A model generated the notes under the pieces. That model ran no database searches and was not told where the DNA came from. It saw only the letters and a program-made list of their open reading frames with translations. Below are positions 9,776 through 21,330 of a stretch of DNA of 60,000 nt, piece by piece; the first letter of the stretch is position 1, and each line of letters starts with the position of its first letter. Source of the DNA: Polytrichum commune. Taxonomy: Eukaryota > Streptophyta > Polytrichopsida > Polytrichales > Polytrichaceae. Location of the stretch: the NCBI GenBank assembly GCA_950295325.1, contig OX485804.1, forward strand, positions 49,962,429-50,022,428, written 5' to 3'. The translations under genes were made by a program, and so were the position numbers.

Positions 9776-10744
9776 TGTATTATCGCGCACCTCTCCATGA
9801 GGAGTGCCCGAAACACCATGGGCACAAGGGGGACCCCGGAGTGACACCCGGGACTTGTGGCGCTGTTGGTGAGAGGGCCCAAGTGATCCTAGTGTGGGTG
9901 AGGGCCCCGGGCGTTGGGAACACCTCCCATTCACGAAGATTAGGAGTCACGAGGGTAAGGCCATGAGCTATGCGTAGCTAATGGCATGGGAATTATAGAA
10001 TGCTCAAGAACACCTCGATCGGAGGTGAGCTAAGAGATATGGCAATTTGAGTGGGGCGTTGTCCCGCGACAAGGCCCTGGTACATCAGTGACCTGGGAGT
10101 GGCTCCTGGGATTGCTAAGGTTTGAATAGGCATAACTTCCTCAACACTTGCTCGAATGGGGCAAGTGAGGAGTCCATCGGCATTTACGTGAAGCGTGGAT
10201 GACGATGGAGTGGTTGCTTGTTAACATCAGACATTATACAAGGAAGTTAAGGTGTTCTAAAGCTGCTGAGGCTTCTAGGCCCAGCGGCTAAAGGAAAATG
10301 TCTACTTGGCCCCAACTCTTGGTAGAGAGACAAAAGGTTTCTTGACGGTGAGACAGGGGCCCGCCAAAAGTGCTAGAGGCTTATATGGGTGAGGTGGTGT
10401 GGCCTCACCCACCGGAGGCCGAACGGCACAGCCTCCATAGGCACTGGCCCAATGTGAGGGCATAGTTGCCTAGTATGGCTCGGGTTGTTGTAGTGTTGCT
10501 CCGGCAACGCGATGATCAACATAAGATTGGACTTCCATGGATGGAAGTTTACATCTAAGAATTGGTTACCGATTAAGGGGTGAGTCCCGAAAGCAAAGCA
10601 AGGGAATTGGTTTCCCTCTTATGAACTATAAGGTCCGGGGTAGGAGGAGCTATCCTTTGTGGAATGCAAAGGGTTAGCACTCGTAACCTTTGCTAGAAAT
10701 GGAAACGGGCAAGATTGTTAAGGGGGCTAGCAAGGGTTGCAACA
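9776..10744. mobile_element. G+C-rich non-coding insertion in the Copia element (possible solo LTR or non-autonomous element)
   Basis: Base composition changes sharply at both edges. Inside are runs such as GGGCCC and GGGGACCCCGG; outside is A+T-rich Copia sequence. The Copia protein reads up to about 10,745 on one side (ending ...DQNLFKIHV) and resumes as the linker at 9,775. TGTAT(T) occurs at 9,776-9,781 and 10,745-10,750 and could be the target-site duplication. Alternatively the inserted unit begins TGTATTATC and ends GCAACA, giving LTR-like TG...CA ends. No frame inside looks like a protein. Size and ends suit a solo LTR or a small non-autonomous LTR element. Confidence 0.55.
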
Positions 10745-10789
10745 TGTATTTTGAATAGATTTTGATCTACTAATATCTCTGCTTTTATT

Positions 10790-11670
10790 TGGTCTTGCAA
10801 TGTCAATTCTTCAAAATATTTATGAATTTCATAAAAAATGACATCTCTTGAAATGATAGTTTTTTATTTTGTTTATTCATTAGTCGATTGGCCTTTGATT
10901 GCTCACAATAGCCCAGGAAGATTGTTGCAAGGGAATGTGAGTCCAATGTTCTTCTTAATTCCCTATGAATCAAGACGTGAGCTTTTCATCCAAAAACATT
11001 AAGATAAATTTGGTTGTCTTCCATGCAATTTTTCAAAAGGAGTTTTGTTTGTTGTTATAGCCTTTGTAGGACTTCTCTTTTGTGGATAATTTGCAGTTTG
11101 AAGTGCTTTACCCCAAAATGTCTTTGGTAATACAAAATAGGGTAACATGGCTAGAACTACTCCAACCAATGTCTTATTCTTTCATTTTGACAATCTCTTT
11201 TGTTGTGGTGTGTAGTCTGCAGTAAGTTCTCTTTTGATGCCTTCCTTTTAACAATAATCATTGAACTTGTTGGACACATATTCTCCACCTTGATCTAGCC
11301 TTAGTATTTTAATTTTGTGATTTCTTTGTTTTTCTACAAAACATTTATATTCTAGAAACTAATCAAATGCTTGTAATTTATATGTCATTAAGTATGCATG
11401 ATAACATCTTGAAATATCATCAATGAACGTAATGAAGTAAGTACACCTTGTAAGCGTCTCAACTTGCATGAGTATTTGAATGTACTATTTCCAATAATTT
11501 AGTGGCTTTATGTGTTGCTTGATTTGGAAATTTTTCTTTACATTGTTTGCTTTCAATGCAAGATTACATAAAGTTGTTTCATTTTCATCAAAAGGTTCAA
11601 TACGTTTTGACATCATTTGAATTTGTTTGAATCTCTTGTGATTGATGCAGCCTAGTCTTAGGTGCCACAA
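10790..11670 (-). pseudogene. Copia GAG-pre-integrase and integrase
   Basis: Minus-strand 11,670-11,485 reads MWHLRLGCINHKRFKQ, the HLRLGH-type zinc-binding pre-integrase region with the second His replaced by Cys. Below it the integrase core can be followed through stops: FITFIDDISRC, then ILRLDQGGEYVSNKF and TADYTPQQ (DD35E Asp residues visible), then ISRDVIFYE. At least four stops interrupt it. Confidence 0.8.
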
Positions 11671-11699
11671 GTTTGCTTTGTTTAGATATGTTGTAGCTG

Positions 11700-12187
11700 G
11701 GATAGAAATTCATGATGATTAGTTGTCGAAGTGACACCTAATTCTTAAAAGTCAGGGTTTAACTTGCATGTTGCAACTACTTGTCCAAACTTGTTGATAA
11801 ACGTCAATATCCCTACTCAGTGCGGATTTCTCCACCGGCTTTGTCTAATTGTTTGCCCGAAAACAAATTCTTTGCTAGTCATGGTATGTGTAAGACATCA
11901 GGTATGATCTTCTCATCATCATTTAGGAGTCTCATATTTACATCGCCATATTCTTCTATGGTATGTGATGTTAAGTCATCTCCTAAATAAAAAACTTGTC
12001 AATTTTTGCTTTTTGTAAATGTTGTGAAACCTTCAACTTAATGACATATATGTTGTATCGCTCCTGAATCCACATACCATGTGAAGTTTGATGTTCCTTT
12101 AGCTATTAAAGCTACCACATATAGCTTGTTTGTTCTGGTAACAACATTTGTTTGAGTTTTGTTATTACCTTTTTCTGCAACAATTTT
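11700..12187 (-). pseudogene. Copia aspartic protease region
   Basis: The minus strand reads WYVDSGAIQHICH, matching the protease motif WxxDSGAT/S.H in Copia proteins, followed by GDDL, VLHIP and the NLFS-type end. Stops are present in frame. Confidence 0.65.
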
Positions 12188-13010
12188 TCATCTGCAATTT
12201 TTAATCACGTGTTCTTGTTTCTTGTAGTAGAAACATTTCTTATTAGCATCAACATTTTTTCTTTCAAAAGGCTTAGAGTCACTATTCTCTCTTTTTGAAT
12301 ATGAACTTTCCTTAAAGTTCATTTTAGTGTATGATTTCTTACCTTTGTTAGAAAATTTCTTTCCTACATAGAGTGTTAATGTGTTGTCTGTAATAAAGTT
12401 CATATCCTTCATTAGGGTTTCTTCTTGAATCAAATCCGTGATTAGTGATTGCAAGATCATCCATGGCTACCTTCTTAACGAGCTAACGAAGGATCTATAA
12501 CTTGGAGGAAGACTTCTCATCAAAGGTGAGTATGGCTTCATCATCAGGAATTGTTGAACCTACTACTAACAATTGCTCAAGGTGAGCTCTAAAATTATGA
12601 ATGCGTTTAACAAGACTTTCAATTTCTTTCATTTTTAAAATGTGTAGTTCATCTTTTAAACACATTTTTGTTGCAACGTCATGTGATTCAAAGAATTTTA
12701 TTGCCTCTTGCCATGCAAGATGAGCAGATGTGCATGATTGTATATGTGAAACAATCTTGTATTCAATATAATTATTTATAATTGTTAAAGACAAAATATC
12801 TTTGTCTTCCCATGCACCTATACTCCATGCTCCTATGACAGGTAAATGTGGGGATCCAGATGCAATTTGTGTTGCCATTGGTGGCACTGGTGAGAGATCT
12901 ACACCACTTACAAAGGGCCACAATTTTTCTACCTTGAAAATCAGTGTTAATCTATGTCTTCATATATCAAAGAAAGAACCATCAAATTTAGTAACATGGG
13001 TGATGTCCAC
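12188..13010 (-). pseudogene. Copia Gag with degenerate zinc knuckle
   Basis: Minus-strand reading from about 13,010 gives KFDGSFFDI(stop)RHRLTLIF, then the ORF 12,923-12,495 (LAWQEAIKFF, LKDELHILKMKE: UBN2-type Gag), then 12,460-12,188 with the knuckle KCFYYKKQEHVIKNC. The second Cys of CX2CX4HX4C is replaced by Tyr, so the zinc site is broken. Confidence 0.75.
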
Positions 13011-13325
13011 CTTTTGTGCCTTTTTCAATATGCTTGATTTAATATCACATGTATTTCAAGTTCTTCCAAGATTGTTCTGCCATGCTTGCATTCCTTCCAT
13101 TTCACTTATGATTTGTGTTCAGTTGTTTAATAGAGTGTTGTGTGGTACAAGATTGCATTCCATAGGTCCTATGACTTTGATTTTATCAACAACCTCTTTG
13201 ATTACAATAGGTTGTTCATCCAAGGCCATTACAAGCTATTTTGTAGTCAATGCAATTCTTTTCTTGTTCAACATTTTACTCATTGAACTCAAGGATCAAG
13301 CATTCCAAACATCAAGATCGCTCTG

Positions 13326-13490
13326 TGGAATTCTATGAGAAAAGGAGTAGATACATACACATAAGCAAAGTAGTCATGTTAAAAAATAATGTTACAAATT
13401 TTCAATGTATGCTTGTACTCAAGAAGAGCCCTCTTCAAGAGCCACATCTCTTACATGACAACTCTTCAACTTAGACTACAAATTACACTA
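13326..13490 (-). repeat. Copia 5' LTR remnant
   Basis: About 155-165 bp matching the 3' end of the LTR at 7,392-7,566. Just inside it, the minus strand reads CAGAGCGATC, which contains CAGAGC of the usual tRNA-iMet primer-binding sequence. Homology with the other LTR stops near 13,490, so the upstream part has been deleted or replaced. Confidence 0.65.
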
Positions 13491-14842
13491 AATATGATAT
13501 TTAGTGTCCGATTATATTTAGTGTTGTTACCACCCTACCCTACTCAGCAGTAATTTTCAATTCTTTGATAATTAGTGTTAGACATAAATGTGATGCCACC
13601 TTCCCTACTCTCGGGGAGGTCATTGGCGAAAATCATAGAAACAACGTGCGATAAAAAATAAGGTCTAATATATTCATTGTAGATAAATTTTGCAAAAAAA
13701 CATACATATAATATAGGGGGGTTTAAAATAATGAAACATGTTTACATGGAAAATACTATCACATATAATGGCCTCTTTTATCTAGTAAGTACATGTAAAA
13801 TAGCGTGGAAACAATTACTAGGGGTAGCAGGTCTAGGGTAGGGTCTAGGGTAGTGAATGAAAAGAGGTAATTTTTTGTTAGAAAAGCTTGGATGGGTGAC
13901 TTCGCAGGCTCATTGGCTTGAACGTCACTGAACCAACGTATCCAATGTGGAGTTAATGTTCTCTACCTACGTGCCGGGAGGGAAAATTTCAGCGCGTTGT
14001 TTGAATTGCAATCTTCTTTCCAATTTTCTTTGGCAATATAAGTTAAATAAGGTATCTTCAAATGATTCCCCACAAAATTTATAATTACTGATAGGGTGTA
14101 TTAAAATACAAGCATTTACCTTGATTTCAAAAACACCATACCTTATAATCTTTTCTGCAAGGTAAATAACCTCTGATAAATAAGTCATGAGCACTCATAT
14201 ATGCATTAATATAAGAGGCAGTGACCCCCCCCCCCCCGAGCATCACGTTCAAAGCTTCGTTTTCTCATAATTTTGCATGTTATCTAAGCTGAGTGACACC
14301 GAGAGACATCTGCCGAATATAGTCACTAAGATTGGGCTTCAACCTTCGCATCCAACACACACCGAAAGCTTTGACATTCAAGCAGTCAACCTGCAGGGGA
14401 TGCTGCTTTGATTTCTGTATCTGTTCTTGAACTTCTTTCGACTTCCTCCTTGATTCTTAGATGTGCATGCAATGCGCATAGATATAAATCGTCTCAACGC
14501 CGTCTTTCAAAGGCTAATAGCAGGAGTGTTGATGACGTGTGTTGGTGTGTTTGTCTGTCTGCGTGTGAAATTGAAGAGTTTGAGATGGTGTTGTGGTTGA
14601 GAGGAGGAGGCATGGGAGGGAAGTTTTTGTTGTAGTTGGTGAAAGGTGTGGAGCAATGGCGGGGGTTAACTTAGAAGTGAGGTTTTAGCAGGACGTCGTT
14701 GAGCTGTGAGGTGAATCCAATGGAATTGCTGTAGGTTGTGTGTACGATCGGAGATGGCAGGAGGAGAATGAGGGAACTAGAAGATGTGTGGGTTGAGCAG
14801 AATCTCGTCAAAGACTCATAAGAGTGCACTGCACTTGTTCAT
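13491..14842. other. non-coding stretch
   Basis: No gene recognised. It holds related runs on opposite strands, ACCACCCTACCCTACTC (13,541-13,557) and TAGGGTAGGGTCTAGGGTAG (about 13,833-13,853), which could be the ends of a small inverted element. A C13 tract lies at 14,225-14,237. Confidence 0.4.
14225..14237. repeat. homopolymer C13
   Basis: Thirteen consecutive C on the plus strand. Confidence 0.95.
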
Positions 14843-15011
14843 TTGCTTTGTCGATGGAGATTGTGTGCTCTTCTGTTGGAGATGAATATGAGGTCATGTG
14901 CAATACACGTGATTGGTTGTGGAGGGGATAGCCCTGTGTCCGAGCCATGTATCCCTACTTGCAATAAAGCTTTATTCATTGGATCATCTTGTCTACCAAA
15001 CTTGTTTTTTA

Positions 15012-15172
15012 TGAGTATGGAAGTTGACGAATTACAAAGTATCGATGTGGATGACGTGATCGTGCCTCCTACGACTCCAGAGTTGAGAGAAGACCTTGAG
15101 AGCCTATGGGGGATGTTTTTTGGGCCAGAGTCAGAATCTTCATACAAGGAGTGGTTTAGGTTTACGGTTTAG
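15012..15172 (+). CDS. possible small or partial protein, unrecognised
   Basis: From the ATG at 15,012 the frame encodes an acidic 53-residue peptide with VPPTTPELREDLESLW and a stop at 15,170-15,172. The same frame is open from 14,843. I do not recognise it. The acidic, Ser/Pro-rich composition resembles coding sequence more than neighbouring frames do, but chance is quite possible. A telomere-like GGTTTAGGGTTTAG follows its end. Confidence 0.2.
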
Positions 15173-17154
15173 GGTTTAGCCATGCACAACTCGCACAAGG
15201 GGACCAATGGAACCCATCTTTGTTCTAGTAGATAGTCAACAACAATGAGGGACAAAACATGACAAGGCAAATGTTTCAGACGCCGTGGCGGCCTGGAGAG
15301 GTGTTATTTTTTGAGAGATTACCTTATCCCAAGGAATAACCAAATTGAGGCACCAATTCACCTACAATGGGAAAGGATGCTCAACAAACAACGGTGACAG
15401 CTTGAGCACCCAATTCCGGAGTCATCATAGTCAAAAGTTACCCCAAAGGGAACGTGGTGTAGGAGGTAAATGAGAACTACCCCTTGCTAGGTATTTTGTA
15501 GATTAGAATAACGTAAATAGGAGGGGAACGAATATAGTTTCAAGTATTTGGAAGGGTGAATTTTGACCTACAATGGAAAAAAAGGCACACGCCGAGCAGT
15601 TTTTGAGTGCATCTTTCCAATTGGTGGGCCATGTGCAATGCAAATAGGAATTTTCCTTCTGCAAGCCCAAGGAAAAACGGCTAGGGCTAGAGCTCATGCC
15701 AATTGGGCAAGCCCCATCTAGTTGTGTCATGACCTCATCATGGGGGAAGAGGGTGTCAAGGTTGGGACCCGTGATCCAGCACCCCGGGCAATCTCGCCAA
15801 ATTTATTCAATTTTGGGATCATGACCGAAAATTGATGTCCACCCTGTCCTATTCCGGGAAAAAAAATTGGCCCTTGCATTCTTGAAGGCCGCTTGTCTGC
15901 AAATCTCATATTGAGTGCACTTCACCTTGAAGGCCCAAAATTCAATATATATGTTCACTTCCCCCTAGTAAACAAGCAATTGACATGGATTTCATTCCCG
16001 AAGTGAAACCAAAAGCATGTACATTAATGTCAATAAAGGATGTAATGAACTTGGAAGTAAAAGATGTTGGAAAATCCTTATTAGCATTGAGGTTATAATG
16101 TATGTGACTTACCATTTGAAAGGTTCTTTTGTCATTCTAAAATAAAACTTATATATGATATTTTTAGTTTGTTTAGTTTATGGTTTTTTAGTCGATGTCT
16201 TTTACTTTCACAAGTTTTCATAGACATTTGAACTTATTAAGCGTGATTCACTACAATGAATGAATTGGGCCTATGAAAAAAAAACTATTTGATCTACTTG
16301 GGGACCATGAATTGAAGGAAGTCAGGTTCTTTAGGTATAAGGTTCATTGTACTTACTATGGATATTATTTTTAGCTTTGTCCTCCAAAATAGAACATGAA
16401 AACCAATCTAGCCATTGGTTGAATTGAGTGTTCATTCATGAAGGTCAAATTGCCATTGGGTTCTCATAAATGTCCTATGTGATTCTTACTATGATGTGGA
16501 GGTGATTTGCAAAATGGTTTTCTCTAAAGAAATGTAGGAGTACAACCCCCAATTGCGCGTTGAATTGTTTTGGGTAGGACTTTCTAGATAGAGGTTTTGG
16601 CAATGTTTTTGGCAAATTATATAGTTTGCAGCCTTGGGGTTAGGGTTAGGGTTTGGACTTTCTATCTTGAGCTTAGAAAGTTGGATATTGTGTATTGAGT
16701 AGTTATAACCACTTGAACTTGAATAATGACACAAATTGCTTCATACCGGAATGTGTAAAACTTAAAAAATAATTGTGATTGGTGTTGGTTGGTTGTATTT
16801 TAATGCTACATGTATGTATACAATTGTGCTTTTAAACACAAATTTTGAAAGCACTTGCAAGTATTTTTGAACACAAGCGTTTTTATCACCATGTGTGTAT
16901 GTTTTGAATGAGTAGACTGCATATTAAGAAGCTAAAATTTGTGCATGTTGTGTTCATGTGTGAATCATGATCTTGTATGTGTAAGTGTTAGATTACATGA
17001 CATCAACAAAAACTACAATTTGCAACTACTATATGGTCTTGTAAAAGAGAATAAATATCAAGTTAACCTACCCATGAGGTCCTCAAAAATAGTGAATGAC
17101 AGAAAATTACATAATTGTAGGGCCCATAATATTTACCTTCTCCAATACAATATA

Positions 17155-17165
17155 CCCCCCCCCCC
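17155..17165. repeat. homopolymer C11
   Basis: Eleven consecutive C on the plus strand. Confidence 0.95.
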
Positions 17166-17319
17166 AAACACCTTGTGTTCTCACGTGTTCCCACTAAATA
17201 CAAGGGGATGTATCGGATGTGAGCGTATCTCTCATCCATCAAACATAAAAACTTGACCCCTATAGGTTTCTTGCTAATTCATCTCAATTGACCTCAATCA
17301 ACCAAATTTAGGTACTTTA

Positions 17320-17430
17320 AAGCTACTTCCGATGTCAAATCTACTTGAAAATTAACCTTGGGGCTACGTACTATTTTGGAACTTTTATGTTGGATGAATG
17401 AAAGGCACACTCACATGTTCACCGGAAGGG
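17320..17430 (+). repeat. dispersed repeat family R2, copy 1
   Basis: Shares ordered blocks with 19,706-19,800: TGTCAAA, TACTATTT / CACTATTT, TTTTATGTTGGATGAATGA / TTTTTGTCGGATGAATGA, then AGGCACA / AGGTACA. The copies are diverged and non-coding. Confidence 0.45.
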
Positions 17431-18107
17431 TTTGCACTAATTCCTTCTTGCTGCCATTTTTTGGAAAATATTGTTTCTACAAGGCCATTAGAGTTATGGG
17501 TGGGCTAGGCTAGCCTTATATAGGCCGATCTTGGATGTAGAACAACGGGTGCCATGCACATACCCTATTTTAGATTCTAAAATTTTCTCAAAGTTTGAGA
17601 GGTGGAAAAGGGAAGTCCCAAAAGTTTCATCCAACTTTCAAAAGAGGCTCCATTCCACAACGAGCTAACAAGCTCTTAGTTTTTTTTTTAAATCTCAAAG
17701 AATAATCAAACCCATGGTTTTGTCCCTCTTTGAAGGACTTTATAGATAACTTTACTGTCATGCTTTGGTTTAGGGTCAACAACCTGAAATACATTACAGT
17801 ATTCATGGTGTTTAGTGTCACTTACTATTTGGAGTTACACAATGCTATAGTTATTTATTAAAGAATGTAATATTTGACTGAGCAAAGTCATTTATGTTCT
17901 ATAACCTCCAAACAACCTATTCAACTTTCGTTAGTAAAGTATGAACGCATGAGTAAGACATTATTGCATCGCGTAATTCCAAACAGTAAGTGTTACTACA
18001 TACCATAAACGATGTAGTAGTTTTCCGCTTATTTCAGTTTCACTTCACATGCTAAATACATACCTTTCCTTTCAAGCTATATTTTTCTTCTGAGTAGTAG
18101 CCAATTT

Positions 18108-18276
18108 CATAACATTACTCAGATCCATCACAGTGTTCTGTGAGGCTGACATTATTCTGCAGAATATTTCCCACATTCAGACTGAATGTGGGGAACATTA
18201 TGAAGAATGATGTCAGTCCCACATAACACATTTGTCAGTCCCACAAAACATTGTTATGGATCTGAATAATGTTATG
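18108..18276. mobile_element. foldback MITE, nearly full-length palindrome
   Basis: The left end CATAACATTACTCAGATCCA is matched by the reverse complement of the right end (CATAACATTATTCAGATCCA), with two mismatches in about 25 bp. The complementarity continues inward: left TGACATTATTCTGCA against right-arm TGACATCATTCTTCA, up to a perfect central palindrome CCCACATTCAG/CTGAATGTGGG at about 18,169-18,190. The right arm has a roughly 22-bp internal duplication of GTCAGTCCCACA. There is no coding capacity. A transcript would form one long imperfect hairpin. The target duplication is not clear. Confidence 0.75.
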
Positions 18277-18585
18277 TCGGTGGCCGTTTCATCCTTATTC
18301 ATAAAAGTGTTGGCATGGTTGTGTGCTAAAGCCAATTACCACATAGCTCAAGAGACACATCTCCAAGCCCGGATCGGGCATCCAATAATGTCAGTAGGGA
18401 GAGATGGGACGTTTTTCGTTCCATTGGTGACTTATAACAATGACTCGCTTTTTACATTCATGAGACGGTTCCTATATATGTTTCTTTTCTTCCACAAATA
18501 TGTCCTTGTCACTCTCACTGTACTTCAGGGAACATGCTGGTGCATACTTTTGATGAGGTAGTTAGCCCGACATCATTTGGGTTAA

Positions 18586-18900
18586 GTTAGGGCCGCTTTC
18601 ACACTATGGTCGTCCAAGTCGAGAGGCTGTGGGATTGAATGGCCAACCTTTGTTGAGAGTCCAACGAAATGGGCTGAAAATACATAGCCAATCAAATATA
18701 GGAATTGGAGCCTTCAGCTGGGCATAATGTGAAGTTTCCAAAGGTCAAGCCCAAAGTCCAAAGAAAGGAGGAGCATCCCACATTATTTCCTGCCCAAAAC
18801 AACCCCTCCAATCTAACGGTCAAGGTCTTATCTGTTTTTTTTGGTTTTTTTGGTTTTTATGAAAAAAAAAATCAAAGGCCTCTCGACCATAGTTTGGATT
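18586..18900. mobile_element. PIF/Harbinger-like MITE remnant
   Basis: The left end reads TTA then GGGCCGCTTTCACAC, close to the start of the Harbinger element at 49,155 (TTA then GGGCCGCTTTACACC). Inner inverted arms are ACTATGGTCG...GAGAGGC at 18,602-18,628 and its complement GCCTCTCGACCATAGT near 18,877-18,893. The right outer end is not clean and runs into the half-copy of the foldback element. Confidence 0.5.
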
Positions 18901-18989
18901 TGCATTCAGTGTGAATGTGGGATATATCTGGGAATATTTTGTGGAATATTGTCAGTCCCACAGATCGTTGTTATGGATCTGAACAATGT
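18901..18989 (+). repeat. half copy of the foldback MITE
   Basis: Matches the right arm of 18,108-18,276: GTGAATGTGGG, then TGTCAGTCCCACA, then GTTGTTATGGATCTGAA(C/T)AATG. The left arm is missing. Confidence 0.6.
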
Positions 18990-20280
18990 GTTTTGCTTGC
19001 TAGTTTGAAGGACTTTTAAAGCCACATAAACTGGTCAAACTTTGATATTGTGTGTTTCAAAAGTACACGTTTCAAGTATTGGGGTTCATGTGCACTTTCA
19101 TTCGTGGAACTTGTTGCCCACAATTACAAAAAGTAACGCATACATGGAATGGATGTAACGCCATGCCATGTATTGGAATTGATGCCATGCCAATACATGG
19201 AATTGTGTATGGCCTTATGTGGTCTTTAAGTTACCTGATTGGACACATACATTTGAGAAGTATGTTACTACGTATTCGGCAAGACATGGTAATTGAGAAT
19301 GGGTATCTGGAGGCCATTTGTAATTAGGTTACCATGTACTGCTTCAAGAGTGCTTCATGTTCGGCTTTAATAAGTCGTTATTCTATAAGTTTTCACACAT
19401 GGAGGCCATACATTGCTTGAACTCCACTCCAATTCCACATGGAAATCATAATTTGGCATTAACAAATATGAGTTAAGATGCGCCTTATGATGTGTGCTTA
19501 AAATGTAGACATCATTCTAGGCTCAAATGTTTAGGAGGGATTATTTGATCACTAAACCTTTAAAAGTCCGAGAGGGAGAGAGTTTTGTTGCATACGAGCG
19601 TACATCTCATATGCTTATGTTGAAAATGCATATTTTATATAGGTTAGTGGTTGACTCATTCAAGATGCATGATTCTATGCTAATTTGCAGTCTTGAACAC
19701 TAATTTTGGTGTCAAAACATCTTCAAATAGTAACATTCAACCTACACACTATTTCAAAGCGTTTTTGTCGGATGAATGAGAGGTACATTCCTATGCAATA
19801 ATTCTCTCTCATCCCTATTATGGATCTGAAGGTGTCATGCAAAGGAGTTGAAATTTACTTATTGACATTTGTAACCAAACTTTGTCAGAAGTGATTTTAT
19901 CAAAAACCATCCCATTTGTCACCAACATTATTCCAATTGAAACATACATATCGTAAGGTGCTTCTTGTTCATCTCTTTTCATGCCGAAATATAATTTCCA
20001 CGTAATTTTTGGATGGGTCTCGAGCAATTTAAGATTGCCATGTGACAAATTCTCAAGGGTCATTACTTTGAAACGCCAAAGCATTCAACAATTTACATGT
20101 ATAGAATTACAGGGAGATTTAGATCAACGTATAGTTAAAATGCATACCTTATCATTGTATCCATTGACCCATTGTCATGTATTACTTACTTTTTACTTCC
20201 TCTTTTAAGGTGTTATGCTAAGTACCAATATTTGAAATCTTAACCAAATCAAATCAAATATTATTTCAACACTCATTGGG
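18990..20280. other. non-coding stretch
   Basis: No supported gene. It contains a perfect 11-bp stem with a 13-base loop (CCATGTATTGG at 19,166-19,176 and CCAATACATGG at 19,190-19,200) and dispersed repeat R2 copy 2 at 19,706-19,800. Confidence 0.4.
19706..19800 (+). repeat. dispersed repeat family R2, copy 2
   Basis: Second copy of the sequence at 17,320-17,430, same orientation. Confidence 0.45.
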
Positions 20281-21330
20281 TGTTAACGGTAGGTAGGAAA
20301 TTTCCTTTCGGAAGTAGCCGAAAAAGTAGAAGTAATTAGGTAGGGATAAGGGTTAGTAAAAAAGAGGATTAGATGAGGATAACTAAGAATTTTCTAAGGA
20401 AGAAGAAACAGTGAGAAGGTGTGGTTAGGACTAGAAGTAGGAGTTGAGTTAAGAGTGGAGAAAAATATCTAAGAGAGTGTGAACAATTTTTTGGGTGCGT
20501 CTTGATTTTGTATGAAGTTTTTGGTTGGGTTACCATCTTTGAAGAATGAGTTGAATCAATTGAGTATACGACTCATAATTATGGTTGTATTGAATGTCTT
20601 GAGAGCAAGATTGTTAGGAATATATTCTTGTTTGAATATCTTGAATATATCAAGTAGCAATAAGGGAAGTAGTCAAGTAGACGACATCTTGGTGGGTTGC
20701 AATATCGGATGACCTTAATAAGGCCTAGTAGGACAGTGTAAGGAAGAGCTAGTAAGGGGCGTTTGTACACGTAAGGGTAGGGTATGAGAGATGAAGGAGG
20801 GACTATCGAATAAGATATATAACTATTAAATAGGTTGGAATGGTAGTAATATGACATAATACTTCATGCTAGACTTACAAATTGTTGGGATTGTGGAGTT
20901 AAGGTAGTCAACAAATGGTACCCAACAACAGACGGTAGGTAGGGGAGATAGCCATACGTATAATAGAATGACGAGGAAAGGGTCATACCAGTAGAAGGAG
21001 AGGAATTGGTAGCATCCAAGGTTCCAAGTCTTAGTGACTAGACCAAAACATGAATTACATGATAACAATATCATGGTCAAGAGGTAGAGCTGAAGGTGGT
21101 AGTATTAGAGAGGTTAATTGGTAATACACTATAACCGGTAGCATGGTAGTCCGGTAAGGGGAGGGATGAGAGCCGGTAGGACTTAAAGAGCATGGACAAT
21201 GTAGATGGGGTTACCTTACTATGGGTAAAATAGGTAGGGTGGTAGAAGGGTAGCAACGAGTCTAGTGTGGTAAGAATACCGATTCTACTAGGGGTAGAAA
21301 TAAGTATTCTTTAACACGAGGGTTTGTACA
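20280..21330. other. C-poor, G-rich stretch, possible relic element
   Basis: For about 1 kb the plus strand is strikingly poor in C and rich in GGTAG, TAGGT and GGGTAG runs. Frames on the minus strand here are Tyr/Pro/Leu-rich products of that bias rather than recognised proteins. It may be a decayed element; I see no domain or defined ends. Confidence 0.3.

Larger units (their letters stand above)
7392..13490 (-). mobile_element. decayed Ty1/Copia LTR retrotransposon
   Basis: Reading on the minus strand, the order is 5' LTR remnant, Gag, protease, integrase, reverse transcriptase, RNase H, 3' LTR, which is the Copia order (integrase before reverse transcriptase). Every domain is cut by stops or frameshifts, so it cannot produce its proteins. 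A 969-bp G+C-rich insertion (9,776-10,744) separates the end of integrase from the linker before reverse transcriptase. No matching 5-bp target duplication is visible outside the two LTR ends (CTCTA versus AATTA-like), and the 5' LTR lacks its upstream part, so the element has lost its original 5' border. Confidence 0.85.
15173..18107. other. long non-coding stretch
   Basis: No supported gene. It contains short telomere-like sequences (GGTTTAGGGTTTAG near 15,165-15,178; GGTTAGGGTTAGGGTTT near 16,638-16,654), a C11 tract (17,155-17,165) and one copy of a dispersed repeat (17,320-17,430). The frames seen are A+T-rich and lack motifs. Confidence 0.45.

Noticed and set aside
14839-15147. Minus-strand 102-residue frame
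   Set aside because: It overlaps an equally long plus-strand frame, neither has a known motif, and the plus strand looks slightly more protein-like.
16636-16657. Telomere-like GGTTAGGG repeats (also near 15,165 and 24,548)
   Set aside because: Only two or three units each, mixed in type; too short to call an interstitial telomere.
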